Assembly: GCA_020639155.1 (NCBI GenBank)
Contig: JACKHF010000001.1
Coordinates: 558,001 to 622,000, forward strand
DNA: 64,000 nucleotides
Origin: Phycisphaeraceae bacterium
Lineage (GTDB): Bacteria; Planctomycetota; Phycisphaerae; Phycisphaerales; UBA1924
Direction of reading: 5' to 3'
Part shown: piece after piece, positions 1 to 9,000 of the stretch
How positions within the stretch are numbered: the stretch's first letter is position 1
How the letters are laid out: each line of letters opens with the position of its first letter
The notes under the pieces: model-generated
What the model saw: only the letters and a program-made list of their open reading frames with translations
Databases searched by the model: none
What the model was told of the DNA's origin: nothing
Made by a program: the position numbers and the translations under genes

Positions 1-39
1 GCCAGTTCCATATAAACACACTGCCGTGGAGGCATGATT

Positions 40-357
40 ATGACCACACAACACACACACACAAACAACAGCGTGCTGACTGTCACAGCCATCGGCCTGT
101 TCGTCACACTTGTCGCACTGCTCTGGCACAACTCATCAGCAGTTGCAGATCCATCCGATGCGGTCGCATCCGCAGGTGATTTCACTATCCTCGCCTCTGA
201 TGGAGGCAACGAGGACGTGGTGCTCGTGCTCGACAATCGGAACGAAGAACTGCTTGCATACAAGATCCGGAACCAGAACCAGATTGAGTTGTTGCAGAGG
301 GCGTCGCTTGCTGAACTCTTCGAGCGTGGCAAGGCCGGCGAAACTCGCAGTCGATAA
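40..357 (+). CDS. small membrane-anchored protein of unknown function
   Basis: A 105-residue protein with one hydrophobic segment at about residues 10-30 (LTVTAIGLFVTLVALLW), followed by a short soluble domain that may lie outside the membrane. The soluble part alternates charged and hydrophobic residues (DVVLVLDNRNEELLAYKI), which suggests a small beta-rich fold. I chose the ATG at 40 because a GGAGG at 28-32 sits 7 bases upstream; the in-frame ATG at 34 is too close to that site. It lies 59 bases before the PSP1-domain gene on the same strand, so the two are probably co-transcribed. I do not recognise a family. The gene is complete, although the window begins only 39 bases before it. Confidence 0.65.
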   Translation: MTTQHTHTNNSVLTVTAIGLFVTLVALLWHNSSAVADPSDAVASAGDFTILASDGGNEDVVLVLDNRNEELLAYKIRNQNQIELLQRASLAELFERGKAGETRSR

Positions 358-416
358 CGTATCCGCTCGTATCCCGAACCTTTACTCTGATCGATGCACA
401 GCTGTTCATTTGCGCC

Positions 417-1940
417 GTGACCATATTCCCCCTCCCACAGTTCGAAGCCGACCTGAAACACCAGCAGGAAGCAGACGCTCGCGCGTACGCAGAGCTCAAC
501 GCGCCGAAGACAATCGTCGTGCGCTATGGCGTCATGGGAATGATCGGCGAGTTTCCCTACGAAGGCAGCGCAAAGCCGGGCTGCGGATCAAAGATTGTTG
601 TCAAGACATTTCGCGGCACCGAGATCGGCGAAATGCTGACCTCCACCTGTCCGAACGCGGGTTGCGGCAAGAGTGTCTCGCGGAAACAGATGCTTGATTA
701 CATTCAAGCATCCGGGGGCAAGCACTACCCTTTCTCGACTCGCGGCAAAGCACTCCGTGTTGCGACACACGATGACATGACCGATCAGTCACGCATCGAG
801 CAGTCGCGACACGAGTTGAAGATGCTTGGCAGAAAGGTCTGCGAGCAACTCGGCATCGAAACCAAGATCGTTGATGCTGAACCGATCATCGGTCGCGAGC
901 TCGTCACGTTCTACTACGGCTCGGAGGAAAGACTTGATACTCGCGATCATGAGCGCCTTGTCAACACGTTGACGCATGAACTCGATGGCAAGCACGGCAG
1001 TCGTGTTGATCTCCGCCAGGTCGGCGCACGCGATGAGGCACGTATCACTGCTGACTACGAACGCTGCGGCGAGTACTGCTGCTGCAAGAACTTTCTGAAA
1101 GTGCTCAAGCCGGTCCAGATGCGCAGTGCAAAGATCCAGAAGGCAACGCTTGATCCACTGAAAATCTCGGGTCGTTGCGGCAGACTCATGTGCTGTCTGC
1201 GATACGAAGACCAGACATACGACGAGCTCCGCAAACGCCTTCCCAATCGGAAGAAGCGGGTCGGCACTCCCGATGGCGATGGGATTGTGATCTCCAGCCA
1301 GATTCTCACTCAGCTTGTGCTTGTCGAACTTGACGCATCGCGTGAACGCATCGCAGTGCCAGTCGAGAACATCACCGAACCGGGACAAGCAGTTGCACCC
1401 AAGCCAGCACCTGCAGCAAAGCCGGACACTGATCAACCAAAGCGCCGCGAACGCAGACACGAACCCAGAGATACTACGCAAAGCAACGAGCAGGCCATCT
1501 CGTCAGAAGATCATGCACAAGATGCGGCGTCCGAAACGCGATCGCGGAAACGCAGGCGTCGTGGCAAACAAGGCACCCAGCCGAGCACATCTTCCGATAC
1601 CCCTGAAGTTGTTGCACCCGGAGATCACACCGCATCAGAAAAATCAACAGAGAGCAGACCAACAGAAACTCCCGCCCGTCGGAAACGTCGTCGCCGCAGG
1701 TCACGTGCTGCTGAAGAACTCAGGCAGACTTCCGGGAATGAGCAACCCGACGCTCCATCGGTTACCGATACGCCGCCACCATCGACCTCTCATCAGCAAG
1801 ACACCACGAGCGCGTCAGAAGAACAAACCGCATCGGATACACCGTCACGTTCGCGCAGGCGCAGACGTCGGAGACGCAAACCGAACAGTGATGGCACGGG
1901 TTCGTTGTTTGAAGATACACCACCATCTGATCAGGAATAG
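417..1940 (+). CDS. PSP1 C-terminal domain protein (RicT-like) with arginine-rich tail
   Basis: A 507-residue protein. Residues about 25-290 carry the PSP1/RicT domain: the conserved cysteine cluster CGEYCCCKNFL is followed by KISGRCGRLMCCLRYE, the signature of this family. In Bacillus, RicT with RicA and RicF forms an iron-sulfur complex that promotes RNA processing by RNase Y; that role is known for the family and only inferred here. After about residue 310 the chain is low-complexity and probably disordered, rich in Pro/Thr/Ser/Glu, and broken by three basic clusters (SRKRRRRGK, RRKRRRRRSR, SRRRRRRRRRK). Such clusters suit nucleic-acid binding. The start is GTG, which fits the conserved region. 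The gene ends immediately before the convergent arsC stop, with no spacer. Confidence 0.85.
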   Translation: MTIFPLPQFEADLKHQQEADARAYAELNAPKTIVVRYGVMGMIGEFPYEGSAKPGCGSKIVVKTFRGTEIGEMLTSTCPNAGCGKSVSRKQMLDYIQASGGKHYPFSTRGKALRVATHDDMTDQSRIEQSRHELKMLGRKVCEQLGIETKIVDAEPIIGRELVTFYYGSEERLDTRDHERLVNTLTHELDGKHGSRVDLRQVGARDEARITADYERCGEYCCCKNFLKVLKPVQMRSAKIQKATLDPLKISGRCGRLMCCLRYEDQTYDELRKRLPNRKKRVGTPDGDGIVISSQILTQLVLVELDASRERIAVPVENITEPGQAVAPKPAPAAKPDTDQPKRRERRHEPRDTTQSNEQAISSEDHAQDAASETRSRKRRRRGKQGTQPSTSSDTPEVVAPGDHTASEKSTESRPTETPARRKRRRRRSRAAEELRQTSGNEQPDAPSVTDTPPPSTSHQQDTTSASEEQTASDTPSRSRRRRRRRRKPNSDGTGSLFEDTPPSDQE

Positions 1941-2408
1941 CTACTCGGCTGCTTCATCGAAGAACTCCGGGAGTGATGCAACAAAGAGCTTGATCTCATC
2001 GCGCACGCGCCGGTAATGGGCGATCGCTTCCTCTTCTGTTTTGGCATCGTGCGCAAGAGCTGGCGGATCCTCAAACCCGACATGGACGACCTTTGCTTTC
2101 CCGGGAAAGATCGGGCATGTTTGATGTGCAGAATCACATACAGTCACCACATAGTCGATCTGTTCGTTCAGGAACTCGTTGACGTGCTTTGATGCCTGAT
2201 GCGCAATGTCAACGTGCGCTTCAGCCATCACACGGACTGCCATGGGGTTGAGTCCGTGCGGATCTGTGCCGGCGCTGCATGCATCGATGACGTCTGATTT
2301 AAGTGCGTGGGCCCATCCCTCGGCCATCTGGCTTCTGCACGAGTTGCCTGTGCACAAAAACAACACGCGAAGCTTTGGTACAACTGGTTCGTCCTTTGGT
2401 TCGATCAT
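1941..2408 (-). CDS. arsC: arsenate reductase, low-molecular-weight phosphatase family
   Basis: A 155-residue protein beginning RVLFLCTGNSCRSQMAEGWA, the CxxxxxCR phosphate-binding loop of thioredoxin-type ArsC and low-molecular-weight tyrosine phosphatases. The further cysteines in VTVCDSAHQTCPIFPG match the redox pair that ArsC uses to form a disulfide during arsenate reduction, and the conserved FEDPPA segment is present. These favour arsenate reductase over a phosphatase. It would act in the cytosol, reducing arsenate to arsenite with thioredoxin. It is the last gene of a minus-strand run: the upstream membrane protein ends 8 bases before its ATG. No arsenite exporter or ArsR is visible nearby. 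Its stop abuts the stop of the convergent PSP1 gene. Confidence 0.87.
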   Translation of the reverse strand: MIEPKDEPVVPKLRVLFLCTGNSCRSQMAEGWAHALKSDVIDACSAGTDPHGLNPMAVRVMAEAHVDIAHQASKHVNEFLNEQIDYVVTVCDSAHQTCPIFPGKAKVVHVGFEDPPALAHDAKTEEEAIAHYRRVRDEIKLFVASLPEFFDEAAE

Positions 2409-2416
2409 GGATAAGT

Positions 2417-3550
2417 TTACGCCGGTGTCTGTGCTGTGTTCATTTGGGATCCTTTATCAGATCTGAGCGCGAGCAGGCGAGCGAGCTGCTCCTTGGGTAT
2501 CGCGCAACCACAATCGGCACACTCATTTGTGCCATCGTCGCGCGTCAATACGCGTGACAAGCTCGCAGCACACCACGGGCAGACGTTGTGCTTGATATAC
2601 AGATCACGGATCGCCTTCGATGTATCACGCCGGTACACCCAATGCCAGTACGCTGCGAGCAGCGCGATACATACGATTGAGAAAACAATACCCAGCTTTG
2701 TCTGAAGCACCCGCGAGAGAAAGATGCCCAGTACAAGCAGGCCTCCGCTGATGCCAAGGTACGACAGCAGGGTTCGCTCTTTCACACCCATTTCATTCTT
2801 CGCATTGTGCCAGAGCCAGCGAATCTCTGCCAAATGGCTGTCACCCTCAAAGCTCACCAGCGCGGGTTTGATCGATTTGTGTATGAGCACATGATTCTCA
2901 CCATCCCCGGTCTTTGCGATCGCAGGGGACAATCCGAACGATGATGCATGCCATCCCGATGACATCGAAGCCTTCCACGTGCGCTGTCCGGGTACGAGCT
3001 CGTGGTGCCGATGGATGCAGTCATCACGCCATGCGCATCCGCATTCCGGACACACACGACACACGTCATTCTCGATTGGGCATTGCGCAAGTGGGTAGTA
3101 GCATCGTGCGCACAAGCCTTCAGCAATCACGATTCGTGCGCCGTGCTGCAGGCGGGCATCGATCTGCTTCCTTGTCCATGGCAGATTGACATACACCAGT
3201 TGCATGATGAGTGCAAGGCCCACCGAGCATGCGATGAGCACCGGGTAGTGCACCCAGGGAGAGATGTTTGCAAAGCCAAAGTACTTGAGCACGTCCTGTG
3301 CGAACACCGCAACAAGGATCACGCACAATACAAACGTGGTTTGCGTTCGCATGTCGGTTGAGAATACAACTCCACGAGACAGAATTCGCTGGTACACCTC
3401 GTCGGGGAGACTTCGCGTTGGATCGAATGTGGTGTGCTCAACGCGGAACTGGTTGCTGCGATGGTCGGTCGAGTACATCGAGAACACACTGCGACGAAGT
3501 CTGGTCATTGTCGATTCATGACCAACGGTTGTGTTGTTCAACTCTTCCAT
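2417..3550 (-). CDS. membrane protein with two zinc-ribbon motifs, function unknown
   Basis: A 377-residue protein with paired hydrophobic segments at about residues 70-90 and 100-125 (TTFVLCVILVAVFAQDV; VLIACSVGLALIMQLVYVNL) and a second pair at about 265-310. Each pair is followed by a cysteine knuckle: CARCYYPLAQCP...CRVCPECGCAW after the first pair, and CPWCAASL...CADCGCAI near the C terminus. The arrangement looks like a tandem duplication of a two-helix plus zinc-ribbon unit. Similar C-terminal ribbons occur in other proteins of this window. It sits between an uncharacterised gene (9-base gap) and arsC (8-base gap), so the three form an operon. The function is not known. Confidence 0.65.
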   Translation of the reverse strand: MEELNNTTVGHESTMTRLRRSVFSMYSTDHRSNQFRVEHTTFDPTRSLPDEVYQRILSRGVVFSTDMRTQTTFVLCVILVAVFAQDVLKYFGFANISPWVHYPVLIACSVGLALIMQLVYVNLPWTRKQIDARLQHGARIVIAEGLCARCYYPLAQCPIENDVCRVCPECGCAWRDDCIHRHHELVPGQRTWKASMSSGWHASSFGLSPAIAKTGDGENHVLIHKSIKPALVSFEGDSHLAEIRWLWHNAKNEMGVKERTLLSYLGISGGLLVLGIFLSRVLQTKLGIVFSIVCIALLAAYWHWVYRRDTSKAIRDLYIKHNVCPWCAASLSRVLTRDDGTNECADCGCAIPKEQLARLLALRSDKGSQMNTAQTPA

Positions 3551-3559
3551 CGGTTATCC

Positions 3560-4474
3560 CTAGGACACGAACCACGATACGAATGCATCGGCCCTATCTG
3601 CTTCGTCCTTGTTTCCATTGGCCCGCCATATTTCGGTAGCATCTTGCATAACCGATGGAACAAGGCTTCGCCAGACTTTGTGTCCGATTGTAAAGAATGT
3701 TGTATTTAGAGGGGAGTTACTCTTTGTGTGAGCGTCAGATTCACCATCTGATGCACTCAGGATAACACCTCCCTGCCGAATGTGCTGGGCCGTTCTTTCC
3801 CGTATCCACTGGCATATCAGGTCAGCTTGTGCAGCATCAATCGTGCCAAGTTTTATGCCACAGAGCAGAATACCAAGAAAAAAGGCCCAGCCTTCGTCAT
3901 CAATCGTCTGGAGTCTGATGGCTGAGTACGACAGCGCCTGCATTGTTCGTTGCAGCACAGAGTTGCACAGCCGATCGAAAGGCTCCTGCTGGCGCACCTT
4001 TGTTTGTTGTTCTGGTTCGACACTGTGAAGCTCAATCGCACTGTCGACTGCGATAATAACTGTCTGGTTATTCGCAAATCCGTACCCTTCTAAATCATTC
4101 GCCTCTGCAGCAAGCAGAAACGAGCAGCAGAACAGACGGATGACATGGCGTTCAAGAAATGGGAACGGGTTTGTCCTGTCAAAGCCCGGATTGCCAGGCT
4201 CATCCCAGTGGCAAAGTGAAAGCACCTCGCGCGGTCCATGAATAGCCTTAACGTCCTGCCAACCCAAGGATCGCAGCGTTTCCAATGCCTGCAAATATTC
4301 GTCAACTTCATATCCGTAGTCAGATGCTGCTATGTGCAGAAGCATTGCGTCAGTTGTGGCTGTTCGGACACTATCTATCAGTGCTTCCATATCCGGGTTC
4401 AGCGATTGCATGAACGCCTCTTGTTCTTCAGTGAGCGGAATCTTGTGTTCATACATGGCAAGTCGCCCCGACAT
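3560..4474 (-). CDS. hypothetical soluble protein
   Basis: A 304-residue protein without a signal peptide or membrane segment. It is rich in acidic and aromatic residues and appears largely helical (LTEEQEAFMQSLNPDMEALIDSV). I recognise no catalytic motif. It is the promoter-proximal gene of a minus-strand operon with the zinc-ribbon membrane protein and arsC. The ATG at 4472-4474 opens the frame; an alternative internal ATG seven codons in (MYEHKIP) is also plausible. The 75 bases upstream separate it from the divergent tmRNA gene, so promoters for both must lie there. Its composition does not differ visibly from its neighbours. Confidence 0.6.
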   Translation of the reverse strand: MSGRLAMYEHKIPLTEEQEAFMQSLNPDMEALIDSVRTATTDAMLLHIAASDYGYEVDEYLQALETLRSLGWQDVKAIHGPREVLSLCHWDEPGNPGFDRTNPFPFLERHVIRLFCCSFLLAAEANDLEGYGFANNQTVIIAVDSAIELHSVEPEQQTKVRQQEPFDRLCNSVLQRTMQALSYSAIRLQTIDDEGWAFFLGILLCGIKLGTIDAAQADLICQWIRERTAQHIRQGGVILSASDGESDAHTKSNSPLNTTFFTIGHKVWRSLVPSVMQDATEIWRANGNKDEADRADAFVSWFVS

Positions 4475-4525
4475 GATTTGAAATCAATCTTCCCTGCCTT
4501 CTAAGACCTCTGGAAGATTTGACGA

Positions 4526-4531
4526 TATACT
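4526..4531 (+). promoter_or_regulatory. candidate -10 box for tmRNA
   Basis: TATACT lies 18 bases before the mature 5' end of the tmRNA. This fits a sigma-70 type -10 element with a short leader removed by RNase P. I see no good -35 match 17 bases upstream, so this rests on one hexamer. Confidence 0.3.
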
Positions 4532-4549
4532 ACCAGATCTTTGACAACA

Positions 4550-4897
4550 GGGGCCGATCGGTATCGACCGGGCAGGGAAGGTGCAGGGTGGCGCGTCGAG
4601 GAGTGTGCACCTCGGAAAAAGTACACAACACTTTATAGCTGCCAATAACAGCTACTCCCTCGCTGCTTAATAGCGGTGAGCGGCCGGTTCACAATGTCTG
4701 ATAGTGAGCTGGCTGTAAGCATCAGGCTGTCTCGCGCTGGGCGCATCCAGCAGCGTGAGCGAGGAACTTCACTGGACGCTGGGCCGAAGAGCACGCTGTC
4801 GTGAGCGGGCACAAGGCCGAGATCAAAGTCGCGACTACACGCGTAGAGGCTGTGTGCTGACTGCTTCGGGACGGGAGTTCGATTCTCCCCGGCTCCA
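4550..4897 (+). ncRNA. ssrA: transfer-messenger RNA (tmRNA), one-piece
   Basis: A 348-base RNA gene. The 5' end GGGGCCG pairs with CGGCTCC at 4890-4896 to form a seven-pair acceptor stem with one G-U pair, followed by discriminator A at 4897. The T-arm (GGGAG TTCGATT CTCCC) precedes the 3' strand. CCA is not encoded. The tag frame runs GCT GCC AAT AAC AGC TAC TCC CTC GCT GCT, then tandem stops TAA TAG, at 4638-4673. It encodes ANNSYSLAA, or AANNSYSLAA if the resume codon is GCT; the LAA ending is the usual degradation signal read by ClpXP. The RNA rescues stalled ribosomes with SmpB. Two clpP genes lie about 6 kb downstream. The long frame of the next gene runs into this RNA but is not coding there. 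Confidence 0.93.
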
Positions 4898-4919
4898 TTT
4901 CAAATCACAAAGACGCGCG

Positions 4920-5852
4920 ATGGGTACATCCATGGCACGAGTTTCTCTTCTCTCAACTGGCGGAACCATTGCATCCTTCGGCTCCGGGCTTGTCTCCGGT
5001 GATGCGCTGCTTGAGGCGCTCGGGCTCACTTCTTTGAACACAGAATGGTCAGTCGAAGAGGTGTTTCGTGTTCCCAGTTCACAAGTCACACCCCAAATGC
5101 AGGTTGAACTTGCACGCAGAATAGACGCTGCTAGCCAGAATGCAGACACAGTTATCGTCACGCATGGCACGGACTCGATGGAAGAATCCGCATTTATGGC
5201 TGATGTGCTCTGTCAGACCTCCACACCCGTTGTGTTTACCGGCGCAATGCGGCCCGGTTCGGATGGTGACGGCTCGAGCAATCTTGTGGATGCGGCGACA
5301 GTCGGACTCGCGTGCTCAACTCACACTGTTGGTGTGACCGTTGTGATGAACGGTCTCATCCACGCTCCTTCCGAGGTCCGCAAGCTGCATTCTGGTGCTG
5401 ACGATGCCTTCTACTCCCGTACGCCGTTGGGACTCGTAGAGGGGGAACGAGTGTCGTGGAGTGGTTACAAAGCCCACCGGTTCCGGATCACACTCCCAGA
5501 CATACGCGCGCAACCCGCGCCCGATGTCTGGTTGATCCGAGTGGGTGTTGGCGAGCAGCCCCAGATTCGTGCTGCCCAAGAGACCGGTGTGCGCGGCCTC
5601 GTCATCGAGGTGTTCGGCAAAGGCAACATGCCCTCACCTGCACTCGACGAGGCCCGCGCATGCGCACAACACGGCATGGTTGTGGTCTGCACATCCCGTT
5701 GCGGCGATGGCGATGTCCAGATGACGTATCTGGACGACAACTTCATCGCCGCACCGCACCTCGACGGCCTCAAGGCACGCCTGCTGCTGATGCTGTGCCT
5801 TGGAGCTGGCATGAACCGGCAGGGTGTACAGCAGGTCTTCAACCGCAACTGA
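4920..5852 (+). CDS. L-asparaginase (type I-like, cytoplasmic)
   Basis: A 310-residue enzyme that hydrolyses L-asparagine to aspartate and ammonia. Both family signatures are present: STGGTIAS at residues 12-19, with Thr16 as the expected nucleophile, and THGTDSMEES at about 80-89, with the Thr-Asp pair that activates water. FTGAMRP and the C-terminal TSRCGDGDV are also typical. There is no signal peptide, and the length is close to cytoplasmic AnsA-type enzymes. I place the start at ATG 4920, just after the tmRNA; ATG 4932 is an alternative. The frame is open further upstream, but that part is the 3' half of the tmRNA. No aspartase or transporter is adjacent. Confidence 0.9.
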   Translation: MGTSMARVSLLSTGGTIASFGSGLVSGDALLEALGLTSLNTEWSVEEVFRVPSSQVTPQMQVELARRIDAASQNADTVIVTHGTDSMEESAFMADVLCQTSTPVVFTGAMRPGSDGDGSSNLVDAATVGLACSTHTVGVTVVMNGLIHAPSEVRKLHSGADDAFYSRTPLGLVEGERVSWSGYKAHRFRITLPDIRAQPAPDVWLIRVGVGEQPQIRAAQETGVRGLVIEVFGKGNMPSPALDEARACAQHGMVVVCTSRCGDGDVQMTYLDDNFIAAPHLDGLKARLLLMLCLGAGMNRQGVQQVFNRN

Positions 5853-6034
5853 CACCGCACCAGCGGGTATGCATAGAAATACAGGGTGGTTGTATTGAGT
5901 TCGGGGCGTGTATCCATTGCAGATTTGTTGTCACCTGACACGGACGATTGCCTACGCTCTGGGTGTAGCGTGCCGAACTCCATCACATCTGCGCAGTACA
6001 ACCTGCGCTTTGCACCTCGATATATCGCGTACCC

Positions 6035-9000
6035 ATGAACTTAACTCGACATTCTTGTTTCCCTGACACATTCGCTGCCTTGTGTAAACACACTCTTTGT
6101 GCTGTAACAGCACTTACCCTGTTTGTCTGCTCTGCTCATACCGCGTTTGCTCAGCCAATTACGGCGAACCAGCCCGATCCGCAGACCGTTCCCTCTGCCG
6201 ACCTACTCTCGCTCGAAGCACTTGAGCAGGAGAAGGCGCGTATCACAGACCTTGCCGATCTTGATGCCGAGACCAAGGCTGTTGCCCTGCAGGCAATCAA
6301 CGATGCGATAAACAATGTCAATGCTGCCCAGGCAGCCCGCAACGAAACGAGCGTGTTGTCGCAGGATGTCGCCAAGATACCCGGGTTGATCACACAACTG
6401 CAATCAGATCTTGAGCAACCCGCGGGCGAGGTAACGATTGATCAGAATCCGGCATTAACGCTCGAACAGATCGTTGATCAGAATAATGCTGCTGAAGCAG
6501 AACGAACGGCATCACAGTCGGCTCTGAAGACACTGCAATCAAGCCTTGATGGCATCACTCCTGAAATTGATACACTCAACGCAGAGCTTGCGAATGATCG
6601 CAACACGCTTGAGGAAGCACAAACGGCGCTGAACGCATCTCTCGATCCGAATCTTGCTGAAGTTGTCCGCAACGCGACACGGCTCGCCCAACGGGCCAAG
6701 GTCGAACAGTTGCAGGCGACAATCGCAAAGAAAGAGAAACGGATCGAGAAGCTAAACGCGCAGCGGCAGCTTCTCCCTTTGCAGATCTCGAAGGGACAAC
6801 GACGCGTTGATCGTGCAACGAAGACGGCACAGTTGTGGGAAGCACGTGCAACACAAAGACGCCAGGAACAGGCAGCCGCAGAAGCAAAGGCTGCCGAGCA
6901 ACAGGCCCAGGCGGCGTTGAACTATCCCGAGCCAATCAAAGATGTCTTTGCCTTAAAAGCAGAGTTGTCAAAGACATTCGATGCTGACAGCAATCCTGAG
7001 GCACCCGATGCGCAGATTGGGATCATTAACAACCAGATACAGGAGGCTGCTGGCAACCTGAGTGAACTGAAATCGAAGATCGCGTTCACGCTGAATCGAG
7101 GCAGAATAGCGGAGCAATCAACCGCATACGGCTTGTCTCTGCGCTCCGAGCTCAACTCGCTGCCAAACAAATCTGAGTTGCTTGGCCAGCGGCGCACCCT
7201 GCAATCCCGAATCTCTGCAACAGAATACAAACGTATTGACCTGCAGGAGATGCAGGGCCAATACCAGAATACAACGGCAGCCATCAACAGTCTTGTTGCA
7301 GCTTCCCGAGGAGATAATCAGTTCACCGAAGACCAACTGAAAAGCAAAGCCAGAGAGGGGATTGAAGGAATCAAGGATAACCCTGGAATCGTAAGCACAA
7401 TCGAGTCAGGGCTCCAAAGCTATAACAAACTGATATCCAAACTGAATGAGCTTGATCAGGTTCTCGCGCAGACTATCGAAGCGACCGATACGTATCGGTC
7501 GTTTATCGAAGAGCGCATCCTCTGGATCAGGAGTGTGCAGGGTGGTGTGATCCCAAAGCCGCGCGACATCGCAAGTGCCGGTGCGTGGCTTCTGAATCCG
7601 ACCGCGTGGACCTCGGGGCTCAAGTCACATTGGATCACAAGGTCTTCAATCATCGGATTTGATATTGCCATCGGCGGTATCGCTTTGCTGTTGCTCGCGT
7701 TCCTGCCGTCGCTGCACAAACGTCTTCGTGATCTTGCGCCCAAGGTGTCAAGATTCGCAACAGACAGATACTCATATTCTGTTGCAGCACTCTTGCTGAC
7801 GATCGCAATCGCAACATGCGCAACGATGCTTCCACTCGCGATAGGCTACTGGCTCTCGCAAGCATCTGATCAACTTCTCAGTTCTGTGGGCAATGGGTTG
7901 TTGACAACTTCGGGCTTTCTCTTTGTTGTTGTCTTTGTGCGTACAGCTGTGATCCCAAAGGGGCTCCTCTCATCGCATTTCAGATGGGCAAGCGATGGGC
8001 TGTGGCTTGTGCAGAAGACAACCACCATTGCTGCAATCACCGGGCTCCCTCTGCTGTTTCTCTCGACAACACTTGCAGCGCAGAACACGCTTGCTTATAC
8101 CAACTCGCTCGGCAGGCTCGCATTTGTTGTCTTGTGCGGTGTGCTCGTCTGGGCAAACGCTCGCATCTTTCATCCCCACGGTCCATTTGTAAAGCCGTAT
8201 GTCTCGAAGAAGTCAGACACATTTATCGCGCGCATGCACAAGCTGTGGTATACGGTCATTGTCGGCATGCCCGTCATGCTCGGCATCCTCGCAACACTCG
8301 GCTGGTACTACACGGCAACCAAGCTTGATCTTCGTGTGCACCTGACAATGTGGACAGTTACTGCCCTTATTGTGATCAACAGCATGCTGCTCCGCTGGTT
8401 GTTCATTGAGCGACGACGACTGGCCCTCGAACGCGCCCGAAAGAAGCGCGAAGCAGAACAGTCGCAAGATGGCCAAGCTTCGAACACTGTAGAAGAATCG
8501 CAACTGGATGTACCCGAGATTGATACCCAGACTCGGCGGGTAATCCGTGCTGGAGTGACACTCGGTGCAGCGCTGGCTCTCTTTGCGATCTGGGCAGACG
8601 TACTGCCAGCTTTGCGCATGCTCGATCGCGTGCAGTTGCTTCCTTCAATCAGATACCTCGAGAGCCAGCAGCATTCAGATGCGCTGACGAGACTCGAATC
8701 GATCGTTCGGTCACCCAATGATGCCAACGCACAATCTGAATCAAGGGATGCATCGACGTCGCAGCAATCACCTCAGAGCACGTCAGAATCTGCAGGCACA
8801 ACAAACTCTGAAAGGAATCAGGAACAACTACAACCGACTTCGCCGACAAGCCTCCTCACGCAATCAGTGACATCGACCGATGAAACTGCGAGTATTCCAA
8901 AGCGTTTCACGCTGATGGATGCTCTTGCAGCAGCTATCGTGCTGATCATCTCGTTCGTGCTCGCACGAAATGTCCCAGGTTTGCTTGAGATTATTGTTCT

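Noticed and set aside
789..1481. Minus-strand open frame opposite the PSP1 gene
   Set aside because: It shadows a gene with conserved cysteine motifs and shows no family features.
4755..4919. Upstream extension of the asparaginase frame
   Set aside because: This sequence is the 3' half of the tmRNA; the family match begins only at 4920.
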